A stretch of DNA of 64,000 nucleotides from Luzula sylvatica (GCA_946800325.1 OX326956.1:75279087-75343086), one strand, 5' to 3'. Counted from the first letter of the stretch, positions 23,301 to 34,716 are shown. Notes: generated by a model from the sequence alone, not told the origin. Translations and numbers: made by a program.

Positions 23301-23765
23301 AAAAATTATGTAGTAAAAGATACGATACAAATGATCTTAAAAAATGTTGTTTGAACTGATAAGAGCAAAATTAAGCACATTTTTAGTATATAATTTGGGG
23401 ATTTTAGCTCTTTCAAATGACAACTTTGTGTATATAATTGTTCATATTTAAGATTGCAAGAATATTTCATCACTAAGTGTGTTTTATTGATAATTTTAGG
23501 TTTTTGGGCGAAAGTTTTTGGAATTCCAACAGTGTAGTTGTCTTCCTCTCCTCGCGCCGATAAAATCGATATATTATACTGTCCATTTCGGTACACGTAT
23601 GAAGAAGGAGGCAAGAAATCTACCACACAAAAGTCTACACCAAATTCTATACGAAAACCACTCACACTATAACCACCATTCAGCCCACCTTCCTCACCTA
23701 CAATTACCAAACTACCCTCAATCCTCTCAACCATCTCTTGACCAATGGGAAGACTCCAAATACAT

Positions 23766-23773
23766 TATAAATA
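23766..23773 (+). promoter_or_regulatory. LTR core promoter: TATA box
   Basis: TATAAATA is followed by the palindrome AAGGGCCCTT (23780-23789) and, 50-100 bp on, by a pyrimidine patch rich in CTCTCTCTC. In plants TATA plus Y-patch is a common core promoter layout, so transcription of the element probably starts around 23795-23830. The same motif is at 27986-27993 in the 3' LTR. Confidence 0.75.
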
Positions 23774-24033
23774 GACCCCAAGGGCCCTTGGGCAGGATTT
23801 GCTTCTTCCCCCCTCTCCCCCGCTCTTCGGAGCACTTTCTCTCTCTCTCTCGCACTTTCTCTCCCTCTTAGCAAGTCCAAGAATCTTTCAAGAACTCGCA
23901 AGTACTGCCAAGAACAAGCAAGAATTGCAAAACGAACGATAATTCTCTAAGATCGATCCCCGAATAGAAGCTTACTTCATTCGGTGAATCGGTTTACACT
24001 TCGACGAAGATCGAGTTGCGAGGATTGAGGTGG

Positions 24034-24264
24034 AGCTTTCTTCATCCGAATCCACGCAAGCAAGGAGTCGAGCATTCGCTATTCCACTCGGGAGCTTTCT
24101 TCCAATTGGACTTCTTGCAATCTCGAGTTCACTCAACCGGTACGGAGCTTTCTTCGATTGGCGAGTGGATCGGTACGAAAGGAACACGTTGTGCGAGGTG
24201 AGTAGCTTTCTACGCATCTCGAACAACGAGGAAGGCATCCACGACGAGACTCGAAGCTTTCTTC
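24034..24264 (+). repeat. Five spaced AGCTTTCTTC motifs in the LTR leader
   Basis: AGCTTTCTTC, or AGCTTTCTAC for the fourth, starts at 24034, 24093, 24146, 24204 and 24255, giving intervals of 59, 53, 58 and 51 bp. Sequence between them is only weakly alike (TCG, ATTGG and GAG words), so this is either an old tandem array with a protected core or a set of conserved sites. It lies in the transcribed leader. It is duplicated at 28254-28484 in the 3' LTR. Confidence 0.8.
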
Positions 24265-24848
24265 ATCTCTCTAGGTGTTTTCTTTCCTTTCTTGTAATTC
24301 TTGTAGTTTAAATTGAATTGGATTTGTGTAAAGAAGTTAAAGATTGTGTTGAATCTAGTTTCTTTGTTTAATCTTGTTTCTTGCATTCGATCTTGTGCTC
24401 TCTTTTGTGTGATATTTTTGTTCTCTTTTTGTTCTGCGTAGATCTTGATTTCTAGTTTCGGGAACTTTTTGAATCATAGAATTTCATGAAATATTCGAAT
24501 TGATATGAATTTTTGAAAACTGTCACTCAAACTGAAAACCTGCTGTTTCCAGGGGACTGTTTTTCAGAGGCCTGATTGTAATTCGTTAATAACTTTTTAT
24601 TTCGTTGTCCAAATTGTTTGAAATTTTAGGATAAATTTGATAATATTCAGACCTATCTCTACACAAATTTTCATTAATTTTGGAAACTTCGAAATAATTA
24701 TTTTGATTCATTCTTCGACGCATATACTCCTCGTGGAACGAACTTCTATATTTCCACTATACACATATATTTCCAACTTGTTGATTGAATTGGTTTTCAC
24801 ATACAACGATATCTCGAATTAAAAGTGATTGAAAACCCGCTCATCAAA

Positions 24849-24866
24849 TGGCGCCGCTGCCGGGGA
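24849..24866 (+). other. Primer-binding site (tRNA-Asp type)
   Basis: TGGCGCCGCTGCCGGGGA begins two bases after the 5' LTR. It is complementary to the 3' end of plant tRNA-Asp(GTC) including CCA, with one mismatch by my recollection of that tRNA. The tRNA primes minus-strand DNA synthesis. Confidence 0.88.
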
Positions 24867-25001
24867 GTAATGTTTAAGTCAAATTTTGAATCAAACTTGC
24901 AATCTAGAGTGATATTTTTAATAGATTTGATACATTTGAACTTGATATTTCACTAATTTCGAAAATTTTCTATTCTTGCAAGGTACACGGAGTAGAGCAA
25001 G

Positions 25002-26126
25002 ATGAATCAAGAAAGACCAAGAACGTTTGGAGAATTGCTAACTCAAGAAAGAACTCCAAGAAGATATCCAAAACACATGACGCTTAAAGAAATGATCAAT
25101 CAAGATATCGACGAATGGGAAGAAAGAAAAGAAGAACGAAGGCTCGGTTTGCTCTCAAGTTCACCCTCAAATCAAAACGATGAATCACGCACCGAGACCC
25201 TTTATCAAGATCCCATCTACGAAGCTCGCCAATACGAAAATGAATCCCCATGGGGTCATGAGACACAATCCTATACCGAAAACTACTATCAACTCTCAAA
25301 ACCCACATACGAACCTTCTCAAAATGAACTCGAATTTCAACATGAATTTGAATGCCATGACCCACCATTTCAATCCCAAAACGAAGATCCAAACGAAGAA
25401 TTAAAAAGAATGATGGAGGAAATGATGGCGATGATGATATCTTTTAAACAAGAGGTAAATCAAGATGTTGAATATTTGAAACAAGAATTAAAGGAAATCA
25501 ATCAAGAGATTAAAACCACCTCTCGACGACTCGGAAATATTCAATCCACGCTCAATGATCTAGATCAAAGAGTGACTTGTCTCGAGTTAGAATATTCGAA
25601 CGAGGAGATTGTGGAGATTGAAGATGACAAGAGTTCAAGTATGGGGGGATTCGATGAAAGTATTGGAACGATCATTGAAGAAGAAAAGGTGTCATTGGAT
25701 TCGACTCTCCAAAAGACGGTTCAACTCACTCCAATCGATGATAACGCGCAATTATCAAACGAGCAAGAAGAGAAATCTACAATTCTCCAAGGTGAATTCT
25801 TTCCATATATAATCCACTTTAATTTATTTAAGAACTATGATGCTTCTCATGATAGAAATTCACCTTGTGTAGATTTATCAAGGAAGTCAAATACATTCGA
25901 GACACTCACGCCTCTTACAACGCCTCTCCAACAAAGGCCTTTAGAAGAAAAGCTTGGACAAATCCAAGATGAAATAAAGAATCTCTTCACGCCAAGTTCA
26001 ACTTACGCTAAACGAAAAATAATCATGGCAATCGCACAAGTCTCCAATCTCTTAATGAGGCTGCTCAAAGGCGGTCGTAAAGCTGCTAAAAGCATAAGCG
26101 CCTCATATAATCTCGAAATAGGCTAA
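25002..26126 (+). CDS. Coiled-coil ORF of the non-autonomous retroelement, 374 aa
   Basis: This is the only intact reading frame of note in the window. The protein is very hydrophilic and rich in Glu, Gln, Asn and Lys. Residues about 1-45 are charged (MNQERPRTFGELLTQERTP, then KEMINQDIDEWEERKEERR). Residues about 50-125 are Gln/Asn/Tyr/Pro-rich and look disordered. Residues about 130-205 show heptad spacing of Leu, Ile, Val and Met (MMEEMMAMM, VEYLKQELKEINQEI), a likely coiled coil. An acidic middle follows, and the C-terminus ends in a basic helix (LMRLLKGGRKAAKS). There is no CCHC zinc knuckle, protease or polymerase motif. It may be a diverged Gag-like or assembly protein, or another element-specific factor. 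The start is the first ATG after a possible splice acceptor (24981-24982). Confidence 0.8.
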   Translation: MNQERPRTFGELLTQERTPRRYPKHMTLKEMINQDIDEWEERKEERRLGLLSSSPSNQNDESRTETLYQDPIYEARQYENESPWGHETQSYTENYYQLSKPTYEPSQNELEFQHEFECHDPPFQSQNEDPNEELKRMMEEMMAMMISFKQEVNQDVEYLKQELKEINQEIKTTSRRLGNIQSTLNDLDQRVTCLELEYSNEEIVEIEDDKSSSMGGFDESIGTIIEEEKVSLDSTLQKTVQLTPIDDNAQLSNEQEEKSTILQGEFFPYIIHFNLFKNYDASHDRNSPCVDLSRKSNTFETLTPLTTPLQQRPLEEKLGQIQDEIKNLFTPSSTYAKRKIIMAIAQVSNLLMRLLKGGRKAAKSISASYNLEIG

Positions 26127-26183
26127 CTTTGGGTGTCTAGCCCAAAGACGTAAAAGAAAGGGCGCTAGTTGGGAGGCAACCCA
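26127..26183 (+). other. Two hairpins directly after the ORF stop
   Basis: CTTTGGG (26127-26133) and CCCAAAG (26141-26147) form a perfect 7-bp stem starting at the base after the stop codon. Then TGGG-AGGCAA-CCCA (26170-26183) forms a second, 4-bp stem within GCTAGTTGGGAGGCAACCCA. I recall a GGGAGGCAACCCA block downstream of the coding region in several plant Ty3 elements. Packaging, dimerisation or 3'-end control are possible roles. Confidence 0.65.
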
Positions 26184-26276
26184 CGCACCAAAAAAAAAAA
26201 AAAAAAAATTTTTCAGGTTTTATCTATCCATCTTTTTTCTATTTTAGTCGATATTTTTTTTCGTATCTTTTCGCTT

Positions 26277-26310
26277 GAGGACAAGCTTGGAAATAAGTGT
26301 GGGGGGGATA
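26277..26310 (+). other. Internal second polypurine-like site
   Basis: GAGGACAAGC (26277-26286) followed by AAGTGTGGGGGGGATA (26295-26310) mirrors the layout of the real tract before the 3' LTR (GAGGACGACAAAAGC then AAGTGTGGGGG). It could be a central second-strand start or the relic of an earlier element border. Confidence 0.6.
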
Positions 26311-26992
26311 ATATTTGGATTTCCTTTGTATATATTCGCTTTTATTTTACTTTTATGCTTTTATTTTGCTTTTATGAAAATTGAAAATTTGAAAAATTAA
26401 AAAAAATTAAAAAAATTCTACCACCATTGTATATATCATATTTTAAATCAATTTTTCGTGATCGTCCTCGATTTTTAAGCACTTAAATACTTGTTAAAGA
26501 AATGGTTTTTCTCCACGATCAAGTCTAAACAATCACACATCTTCTTAAAAAGAATTTTCACCATCCACTTAAAGAATATTCTTTTTCTCAAATGAATATT
26601 AAAGAAAACAATAAACGGTCTTTTATGAGACTAATTTGGGATTCAATCCCGTCTATAATAAGATTTGCTTAAAGAAGTATTTATTTTAAATGATTTTCAT
26701 TGTGATTTACGTGGCACACCATTTTTGAATAAGAACCCATTCTTAATTAAGAAATTCTAAAAAGTTTTATTCAACCATTTTTGGTAGTTTTTGCATTAGT
26801 TTAACAATTTGACAACTTACACTTAAGGATCCTAACCGTTCATGGCGACTTATGTTCCAACCAAACGGAATTTTATTGCGCTCGCGATTTTTTCAAAAAG
26901 AATTCGAAATGGAGTAAGCCGGGCATGAGCGAACCGTACTCATGATCGGTTCGAAACATTGTGAATTAATATTTTATATAAAAATATTTCAA

Positions 26993-27112
26993 TGAAAGAA
27001 GATAGAAAAAAGAAAGAAAAAAAAGAAAAAAAAGAAAGAAAAAAAGAAAAAAGAAAAAAAGAAAAAAGAAAAAAAAGAAAAGAAAAAGAAAATAGAAAAA
27101 AAAAAAGAAAAA
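26993..27112 (+). repeat. Purine-only A/G tract
   Basis: About 120 bases consist almost solely of A with spaced G (AAAGAAAAAAG units) with only a couple of T residues. It is a low-complexity expansion in the non-coding 3' part of the element. Confidence 0.9.
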
Positions 27113-27561
27113 TATAAAATAATATTTTTGAGCAAAATTTAAGGAAATTTGGTTGGATTTAAGGAGGACCCAAGTACTTACGTACCGAGCGGTTATAAAA
27201 GTGAATTACTTACATTTAAGGTCAACTTTTGCAAAAATGAAAAAATTGGTTCTAATAATACTTTTAAAAGATTTTTCCTCTTTAATTATGTGGTGTTACG
27301 TTCATTATGTGGTGTTTAACTATCTTTTTCGAGTGAAAATCATTTCTTAATAAATATTTTAAAAATTCGCAAAATCCTCATTATAGAAGTTTGATATTTT
27401 GTTCCTCTTGAAATAACATATGATTAAGAGAGTATAAATATTTCTTGTGAAATTCAAATTTATGAGATAGTGTGATTACAATTTCAACAAAACCTAACTT
27501 GTATTTTTTGTGCTTAAAATATATTTTATTACGTTTTATTTTGTCGAGGACGACAAAAGCT

Positions 27562-27576
27562 AAGTGTGGGGGTATT
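27562..27576 (+). other. Polypurine tract
   Basis: AAGTGTGGGGGTATT directly precedes the TG of the 3' LTR at 27577. This is the RNase H-resistant primer for plus-strand synthesis. The G run is the purine core and four bases separate it from the LTR. Confidence 0.8.
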
Positions 27577-29066
27577 TGATAAGAGCAAAATTAAGCACAT
27601 TTTTAGTATATAATTTGGGGATTTTAGCTCTTTCAAATGACAACTTTGTGTATATAATTGTTCATATTTAAGATTGCAAGAATATTTCATCACTAAGTGT
27701 GTTTTATTGATAATTTTAGGTTTTTGGGCGAAAGTTTTTGGAATTCCAACAGTGTAGTTGTCTTCCTCTCCTCGCGCCGATAAAATCGATATATTATACT
27801 GTCCATTTCGGTACACGTATGAAGAAGGAGGCAAGAAATCTACCACACAAAAGTCTACACCAAATTCTATACGAAAACCACTCACACTATAACCACCATT
27901 CAGCCCACCTTCCTCACCTACAATTACCAAACTACCCTCAATCCTCTCAACCATCTCTTGACCAATGGGAAGACTCCAAATACATTATAAATAGACCCCA
28001 AGGGCCCTTGGGCAGGATTTGCTTCTTCCCCCCTCTCCCCCGCTCTTCGGAGCACTTTCTCTCTCTCTCTCGCACTTTCTCTCCCTCTTAGCAAGTCCAA
28101 GAATCTTTCAAGAACTCGCAAGTACTGCCAAGAACAAGCAAGAATTGCAAAACGAACGATAATTCTCTAAGATCGATCCCCGAATAGAAGCTTACTTCAT
28201 TCGGTGAATCGGTTTACACTTCGACGAAGATCGAGTTGCGAGGATTGAGGTGGAGCTTTCTTCATCCGAATCCACGCAAGCAAGGAGTCGAGCATTCGCT
28301 ATTCCACTCGGGAGCTTTCTTCCAATTGGACTTCTTGCAATCTCGAGTTCACTCAACCGGTACGGAGCTTTCTTCGATTGGCGAGTGGATCGGTACGAAA
28401 GGAACACGTTGTGCGAGGTGAGTAGCTTTCTACGCATCTCGAACAACGAGGAAGGCATCCACGACGAGACTCGAAGCTTTCTTCATCTCTCTAGGTGTTT
28501 TCTTTCCTTTCTTGTAATTCTTGTAGTTTAAATTGAATTGGATTTGTGTAAAGAAGTTAAAGATTGTGTTGAATCTAGTTTCTTTGTTTAATCTTGTTTC
28601 TTGCATTCGATCTTGTGCTCTCTTTTGTGTGATATTTTTGTTCTCTTTTTGTTCTGCGTAGATCTTGATTTCTAGTTTCGGGAACTTTTTGAATCATAGA
28701 ATTTCATGAAATATTCGAATTGATATGAATTTTTGAAAACTGTCACTCAAACTGAAAACCTGCTGTTTCCAGGGGACTGTTTTTCAGAGGCCTGATTGTA
28801 ATTCGTTAATAACTTTTTATTTCGTTGTCCAAATTGTTTGAAATTTTAGGATAAATTTGATAATATTCAGACCTATCTCTACACAAATTTTCATTAATTT
28901 TGGAAACTTCGAAATAATTATTTTGATTCATTCTTCGACGCATATACTCCTCGTGGAACGAACTTCTATATTTCCACTATACACATATATTTCCAACTTG
29001 TTGATTGAATTGGTTTTCACATACAACGATATCTCGAATTAAAAGTGATTGAAAACCCGCTCATCA
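27577..29066 (+). repeat. 3' LTR
   Basis: 1490 bp, offset exactly 4220 bp from the 5' LTR. I found no difference between the two on line-by-line comparison, and all short frames translate identically. Its promoter copy (TATA at 27986-27993) points into satellite DNA downstream and could drive read-through transcripts of the array. Confidence 0.97.
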
Positions 29067-29581
29067 TGAACTCCTCAAAGCGTTAAAATCTTGTTTTGAA
29101 TCGAAAAACAAACTTTCTTAGTGTTTGCGAAATTTGGTGAAAAGTTATGTACTAATAGATACGATACAAATGATCTAAAAACACGTTATTTGAACTCCTC
29201 AAAGCGTTAAAATCTAGTTTTGAATCGAAAAACAAACTTTCTTAGTGTTTGTGAAATTTGGTGAAAAGTTATGTAATAAAGGATACGATACAAATGATCT
29301 AAAAACATGTTATTTGAACTCCACAACGCGTTGAAATCATGTTTTGAATCGAAAAACAAACTTTCTTAGTGTTTGCGAAATTTGGTGAAAAGTTATGTAG
29401 TAAAAGATACGATACAAATGATCTAAAAACATGTTATTTGAACTCCTCAAAGCGTTAAAATCTTGTTTTGAATCAAATAACAAACTTTCTTAGTGTTTGT
29501 GAAATTTGGTGAAAAGTTATGTACTAAAAGATACGATACAAATGATCTAAAAACATGTTATTTGAACTCCTCAAAGCGTTA

Positions 29582-32500
29582 AAATCTTGTTTTGAATCGA
29601 AAAACAAACTTTCTTAGTGTTTGCGAATTTTGGTGAAAAGTTATGTACTAAAAGATACGATACAAATGATCTAAAAACACGTTATTTGAACTCCTCAAAG
29701 CGTTAAAATCTAGTTTTGAATCGAAAAACAAACTTTCTTAGTGTTTGTGAAATTTGGTGAAAAGTTATGTACTAAAAGATACGATACAAATGATCTAAAA
29801 ACATGTTATTTGAACTCCACAACGCGTTAAAATCTTGTTTTGAATCGAAAAACAAACTTTTTTAGTGTCTGTGAAATTTGGTGAAAAATTATGTAGTAAA
29901 AGATACGATACAAATGATCTTAAAAAATGTTGTTTGAACTCCTCAAAGCGTTAAAATCTTGTTTTGAATCGAAAAACAAACTTTCTTAGTGTTTGTGAAA
30001 TTTGGTGAAAAGTTATGTACTAATATATACGATACAAATGATCTAAAAACACGTTATTTGAACTCCTCAAAGCGTTAATATCTAGTTTTGAATCGGAAAA
30101 CAAACTTTCTTAGTGTTTGTGAAATTTGGTGAAAAGTTATGTACTAAAAGATACGATACAAATGATCTAAAAACATGTTATTTGAACTCCACAAAGCGTT
30201 AAAATCTTGTTTTGAATCGAAAAACAAACTTTCTTAGTGTTTGCGAAATTTGGTGAAAAGTTATGTAGTAAACGATACGATACAAATGATCTAAAAACAT
30301 CTTATTTGAACTCCTCAAAACGTTCAAATCTGGTTTTGAATCGAAAAACAAACTTTCTTAGTGTTTGTGAAATTTGGTGAAAAGTTATGTACTAAAAGAT
30401 ACGATACAAATGATCTAAAAACACGTTATTTGAACTCCTCAAAGCGTTAAAATCTGGTTTTGAATCGAAAAACAAACTTTCTAAGTGTTTGTGAAATTTG
30501 GTGAAAAGTTATGTAGTAAAAGATACGATACAAATGATCTAAAAACATGTTATTTGAACTCCACAAAGCGTTAAAATCTTGTTTTGAATCGAAAAACAAA
30601 CTTTCTTAGTGTTTGCGAAATTTGGTGAAAAGTTATGTAGTAAACGATACGATACAAATGATCTAAAAACATGTTATTTGAACTCCTCAAAGCGTTCAAA
30701 TCTTGTTTTGAATCGAAAAACAAACTTTCTTAGTGTTTGTGAAATTTGGTGAAAAGTTATGTACTAAAAGATACGATACAAATGATCTAAAAACACGTTA
30801 TTTGAACTCCTCAAAGCGTTAAAATCTGGTTTTGAATCGAAAAACAAACTTTCTTAGTGTTTGTGAACTTTGGTGAAAAGTTATGTACTAAAAGATATGA
30901 TACAAATGATCTAAAAACATGTTATTTGAACTCCTCAAAGCGTTAAAATCTTGTTTTGAATCGAAAAACAAACTTTCTTAGTGTTTGTGAAATTTGGTGA
31001 AAAGTTATGTAGTAATAGATACAATACAAATAATCTAAAAACATGTTATTTGAACTCCTCAAAGCGTTCAAATCTTGTTTTGAATCGAAAAACAAACTTT
31101 CTTAGTGTTTGCGAATTTTGGTGAAAAGTTATGTACTAAAAGATACGATACAAATGATCTAAAAACACGTTATTTGAACTCCTCAAAGCGTTAAAATCTA
31201 GTTTTGAATCGAAAAACAAACTTTCTTAGTGTTTGTGAAATTTGGTGAAAAGTTATGTACTAAAAGATACGATACAAATGATCTAAAAACATGTTATTTG
31301 AACTCCACAACGCGTTAAAATCTTGTTTTGAATCGAAAAACAAACTTTTTTAGTGTCTGTGAAATTTGGTGAAAAATTATGTAGTAAAAGATACGATACA
31401 AATGATCTTAAAAAATGTTGTTTGAACTCCTCAAAGCGTTAAAATCTTGTTTTGAATCGAAAAACAAACTTTCTTAGTGTTTGTGAAATTTGGTGAAAAG
31501 TTATGTACTAATATATACGATACAAATGATCTAAAAACACGTTATTTGAACTCCTCAAAGCGTTAATATCTAGTTTTGAATCGGAAAACAAACTTTCTTA
31601 GTGTTTGTGAAATTTGGTGAAAAGTTATGTACTAAAAGATACGATACAAATGATCTAAAAACATGTTATTTGAACTCCACAAAGCGTTAAAATCTTGTTT
31701 TGAATCGAAAAACAAACTTTCTTAGTGTTTGCGAAATTTGGTGAAAAGTTATGTAGTAAACGATACGATACAAATGATCTAAAAACATCTTATTTGAACT
31801 CCTCAAAACGTTCAAATCTGGTTTTGAATCGAAAAACAAACTTTCTTAGTGTTTGTGAAATTTGGTGAAAAGTTATGTACTAAAAGATACGATACAAATG
31901 ATCTAAAAACACGTTATTTGAACTCCTCAAAGCGTTAAAATCTGGTTTTGAATCGAAAAACAAACTTTCTAAGTGTTTGTGAAATTTGGTGAAAAGTTAT
32001 GTAGTAAAAGATACGATACAAATGATCTAAAAACATGTTATTTGAACTCCACAAAGCGTTAAAATCTTGTTTTGAATCGAAAAACAAACTTTCTTAGTGT
32101 TTGCGAAATTTGGTGAAAAGTTATGTAGTAAACGATACGATACAAATGATCTAAAAACATGTTATTTGAACTCCTCAAAGCGTTCAAATCTTGTTTTGAA
32201 TCGAAAAACAAACTTTCTTAGTGTTTGTGAAATTTGGTGAAAAGTTATGTACTAAAAGATACGATACAAATGATCTAAAAACACGTTATTTGAACTCCTC
32301 AAAGCGTTAAAATCTGGTTTTGAATCGAAAAACAAACTTTCTTAGTGTTTGTGAACTTTGGTGAAAAGTTATGTACTAAAAGATATGATACAAATGATCT
32401 AAAAACATGTTATTTGAACTCCTCAAAGCGTTAAAATCTTGTTTTGAATCGAAAAACAAACTTTCTTAGTGTTTGTGAAATTTGGTGAAAAGTTATGTAG

Positions 32501-32598
32501 TAATAGATACAATACAAATAATCTAAAAACATGTTATTTGAACTCCTCAAAGCGTTCAAATCTTGTTTTGAATCGAAAAACAAACTTTCTTAGTGTTT
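29582..32598. repeat. 12-monomer (1488-bp) tandem duplication
   Basis: Rare variants recur exactly 1488 bp apart: CTTTTTTAGTGTCTG (about 29857 and 31345), ACTAATATATACG (about 30019 and 31507), CTCAAAACGTTCAAATC (about 30312 and 31800) and GATACAATACAAATAATC (about 31018 and 32506). Two copies are present, with flanking differences at about 29581/31069 and 31110/32598. Confidence 0.9.
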
Positions 32599-34716
32599 GT
32601 GAAATTTGGTGAAAAGTTATGTACTAAAAGATACGATACAAATGATCAAAAAACATGTTATTTCAACTCCTCAAAGCGTTAAAATCTGGTTTTGAATCGA
32701 AAAACAAACTTTCTTAGTGTGTGTGAAATTTAGTGAAAAGTTATGTACTAAAAGATACGATACAAATGATCTAAAAACATGTTATTTGAACTCCACTACG
32801 CGTTAAAATCTTGTTTTGAATCGAAAAACAAACTTTCTTAGTGTCTGTGAAATTTGGTGAAAAATTATGTAGTAAAAGATACGATACAAATGATATAAAA
32901 ACAGGTTATTTGAACTCCTCAAAGCGTTAAAATCTTGTTTTGAATCGAAAAACAAACTTTCTTAGTGTTTGTGAAATTTGGTGAAAAGTTATGTAATAAA
33001 AGATACGATACAAATGATCTAAAAACATGTTATTTGAACTCCACAACGCGTTAAAATCATGTTTTGAATCGAAAAACAAACTTTCTTAGTGTTTGCGAAA
33101 TTTGGTGAAAAGTTATGTAGTAAACGATACGATACAAATGATCTAAAAACATGTTATTTGAACTCCTCAAAGCGTTAAAATCTTGTTTTGAATCAAATAA
33201 CAAACTTTCTTAGTGTTTGTGAAATTTGGTGAAAAGTTATGTACTAAAAGATACGATACAAATGATCTAAAAACATGTTATTTGAACTCCTCAAAGCGTT
33301 AAAATCTTGTTTTGAATCGAAAAACAAACTTTCTTAGTGTTTGCGAAATTTGGTGAAAAGTTATGTACTAAAAGATACGATACAAATGATCTAAAAACAC
33401 GTTATTTGAACTCCTCAAAGCGTTAAAATCTTGTTTTGAATCGAAAAACAAACTTTCTTAGTGTTTGCGAAATTTGGTGAAAAGTTATGTACTAAAAGAT
33501 ACGATACAAATGATCTGAAAACATGTTATTTGAACTCCACAACGCGTTAAAATCTTGTTTTGAATCGAAAAACAAACTTTCTTAGTGTCTGTGAAATTTG
33601 GTGAAAAATTATGTAGTAAAAGATACGATACAAATGATCTTAAAAAATGTTGTTTGAACTCCTCAAAGCGTTAAAATCTTGTTTTGAATCGAAAAACAAA
33701 CTTTCTTAGTGTTTGTGAAATTTGGTGAAAAGTTATGTACTAAAAGATACGATACAAATGATCTAAAAACACGTTATTTGAACTCCTCAAAGCGTTAAAA
33801 TCTAGTTTTGAATCGAAAAACAAACTTTCTTAGTGTTTGTGAAATTTGGTGAAAAGTTATGTACTAAAAGATACGATACAAATGATCTAAAAACATGTTA
33901 TTTGAACTCCACAACGCGTTAAAATCTTGTTTTGAATCGAAAAACAAACTTTCTTAGTGTTTGTGAAATTTGGTGAAAAGTTATGTAGTAAAAGATACGA
34001 TACAAATGATCAAAAAACATGTTATTTGAACTTCTCAAAGCGTTAAAATCTTGTTTTGAATCGAAAAACAAACTTTCTTAGTGTGTGTGAAATTTGGTGA
34101 AAAGTTATGTACTAAAAGATACGATACAAATGATCTAAAAACATGTTATTTGAACTCCACAAAGCGTTAAAATCTTGTTTTGAATCGAAAAACAAACTTT
34201 CTTAGTGTGTGTGAAATTTGGTGAAAAGTTATGTAACAAAGGATACGATACAAATGATCTAAAAACATGTTATTTGAACTCCACAACGCGTTGAAATCAT
34301 GTTTTGAATCGAAAAACAAACTTTCTTAGTGTTTGCGAAATTTGGTGAAAAGTTATGTAGTAAAAGATACGATACAAATGATCTAAAAACATGTTATTTG
34401 AACTCCTCAAAGCGTTAAAATCTTGTTTTGAATCAAATAACAAACTTTCTTAGTGTTTGTGAAATTTGGTGAAAAGTTATGTACTAAAAGATACGATACA
34501 AATGATCTAAAAACATGTTATTTGAACTCCTCAAAGCGTTCAAATCTTGTTTTGAATCGAAAAACAAACTTTCTTAGTGTTTGTGAAATTTGGTGAAAAG
34601 TTATGTACTAAAAGATACGATACAAATGATCTAAAAACACGTTATTTGAACTCCTCAAAGCGTTAAAATCTGGTTTTGAATCGAAAAACAAACTTTCTTA
34701 GTGTTTGTGAACTTTG

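Larger units (their letters stand above)
23357..24846 (+). repeat. 5' LTR
   Basis: 1490 bp, starting TGATAAGAGC and ending CCGCTCATCA. It contains a TATA box (23766-23773), a CT-rich patch (about 23818-23870), a five-fold AGCTTTCTTC repeat (24034-24264) and a good splice donor (GAG/GTGAGT at 24195-24203). Short frames on both strands are repeated exactly in the 3' LTR and are not genes. Confidence 0.97.
26127..27576 (+). other. Non-coding 3' internal region of the retroelement
   Basis: About 1.45 kb between the ORF and the 3' LTR has no family-bearing ORF. It holds the two post-stop hairpins, a poly-A run near 26191-26208, an internal polypurine-like site (26295-26310), a hairpin CGAACCG/CGGTTCG (26930-26953), a long A/G tract (about 26993-27112) and the true polypurine tract at its end. 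Confidence 0.8.
23357..29066 (+). mobile_element. Non-autonomous Athila-like Ty3 LTR retrotransposon, 5710 bp
   Basis: The element has two 1490-bp LTRs that I could not tell apart (23357-24846 and 27577-29066), TG and CA ends, and a 5-bp duplication TGAAC. A primer-binding site matching tRNA-Asp starts two bases after the 5' LTR, and a G-rich polypurine tract abuts the 3' LTR. The internal region is only 2730 bp, with one 374-aa ORF and no protease, reverse transcriptase, RNase H or integrase. It therefore needs proteins from an autonomous partner. tRNA-Asp priming and an AAGTGTGGGGG tract are typical of Athila-type Ty3 elements (from memory), so that lineage is my best guess. It sits inside the satellite array, with both flanks in monomer phase. 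Identical LTRs mean recent insertion. Confidence 0.95.
23352..29071. repeat. 5-bp target duplication TGAAC
   Basis: TGAAC at 23352-23356 and at 29067-29071 flank the retrotransposon. In an uninterrupted monomer the site reads TTTGAACTCCTC, so these five bases were copied at integration. Confidence 0.97.

Noticed and set aside
23306..24311. ORFs of 61-142 aa in the LTR, on both strands
   Set aside because: They fall in LTR promoter and leader sequence, overlap each other in all frames and are duplicated exactly in the 3' LTR. No family motif.
25096..25812. Frames overlapping the 374-aa ORF
   Set aside because: Shadows of the larger ORF, which has the sensible start, the heptad pattern and element context.
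18768..29066. Solo LTR and the full element as one family
   Set aside because: LTR ends, length and sequence differ, and orientations are opposite. Only generic LTR features are shared.
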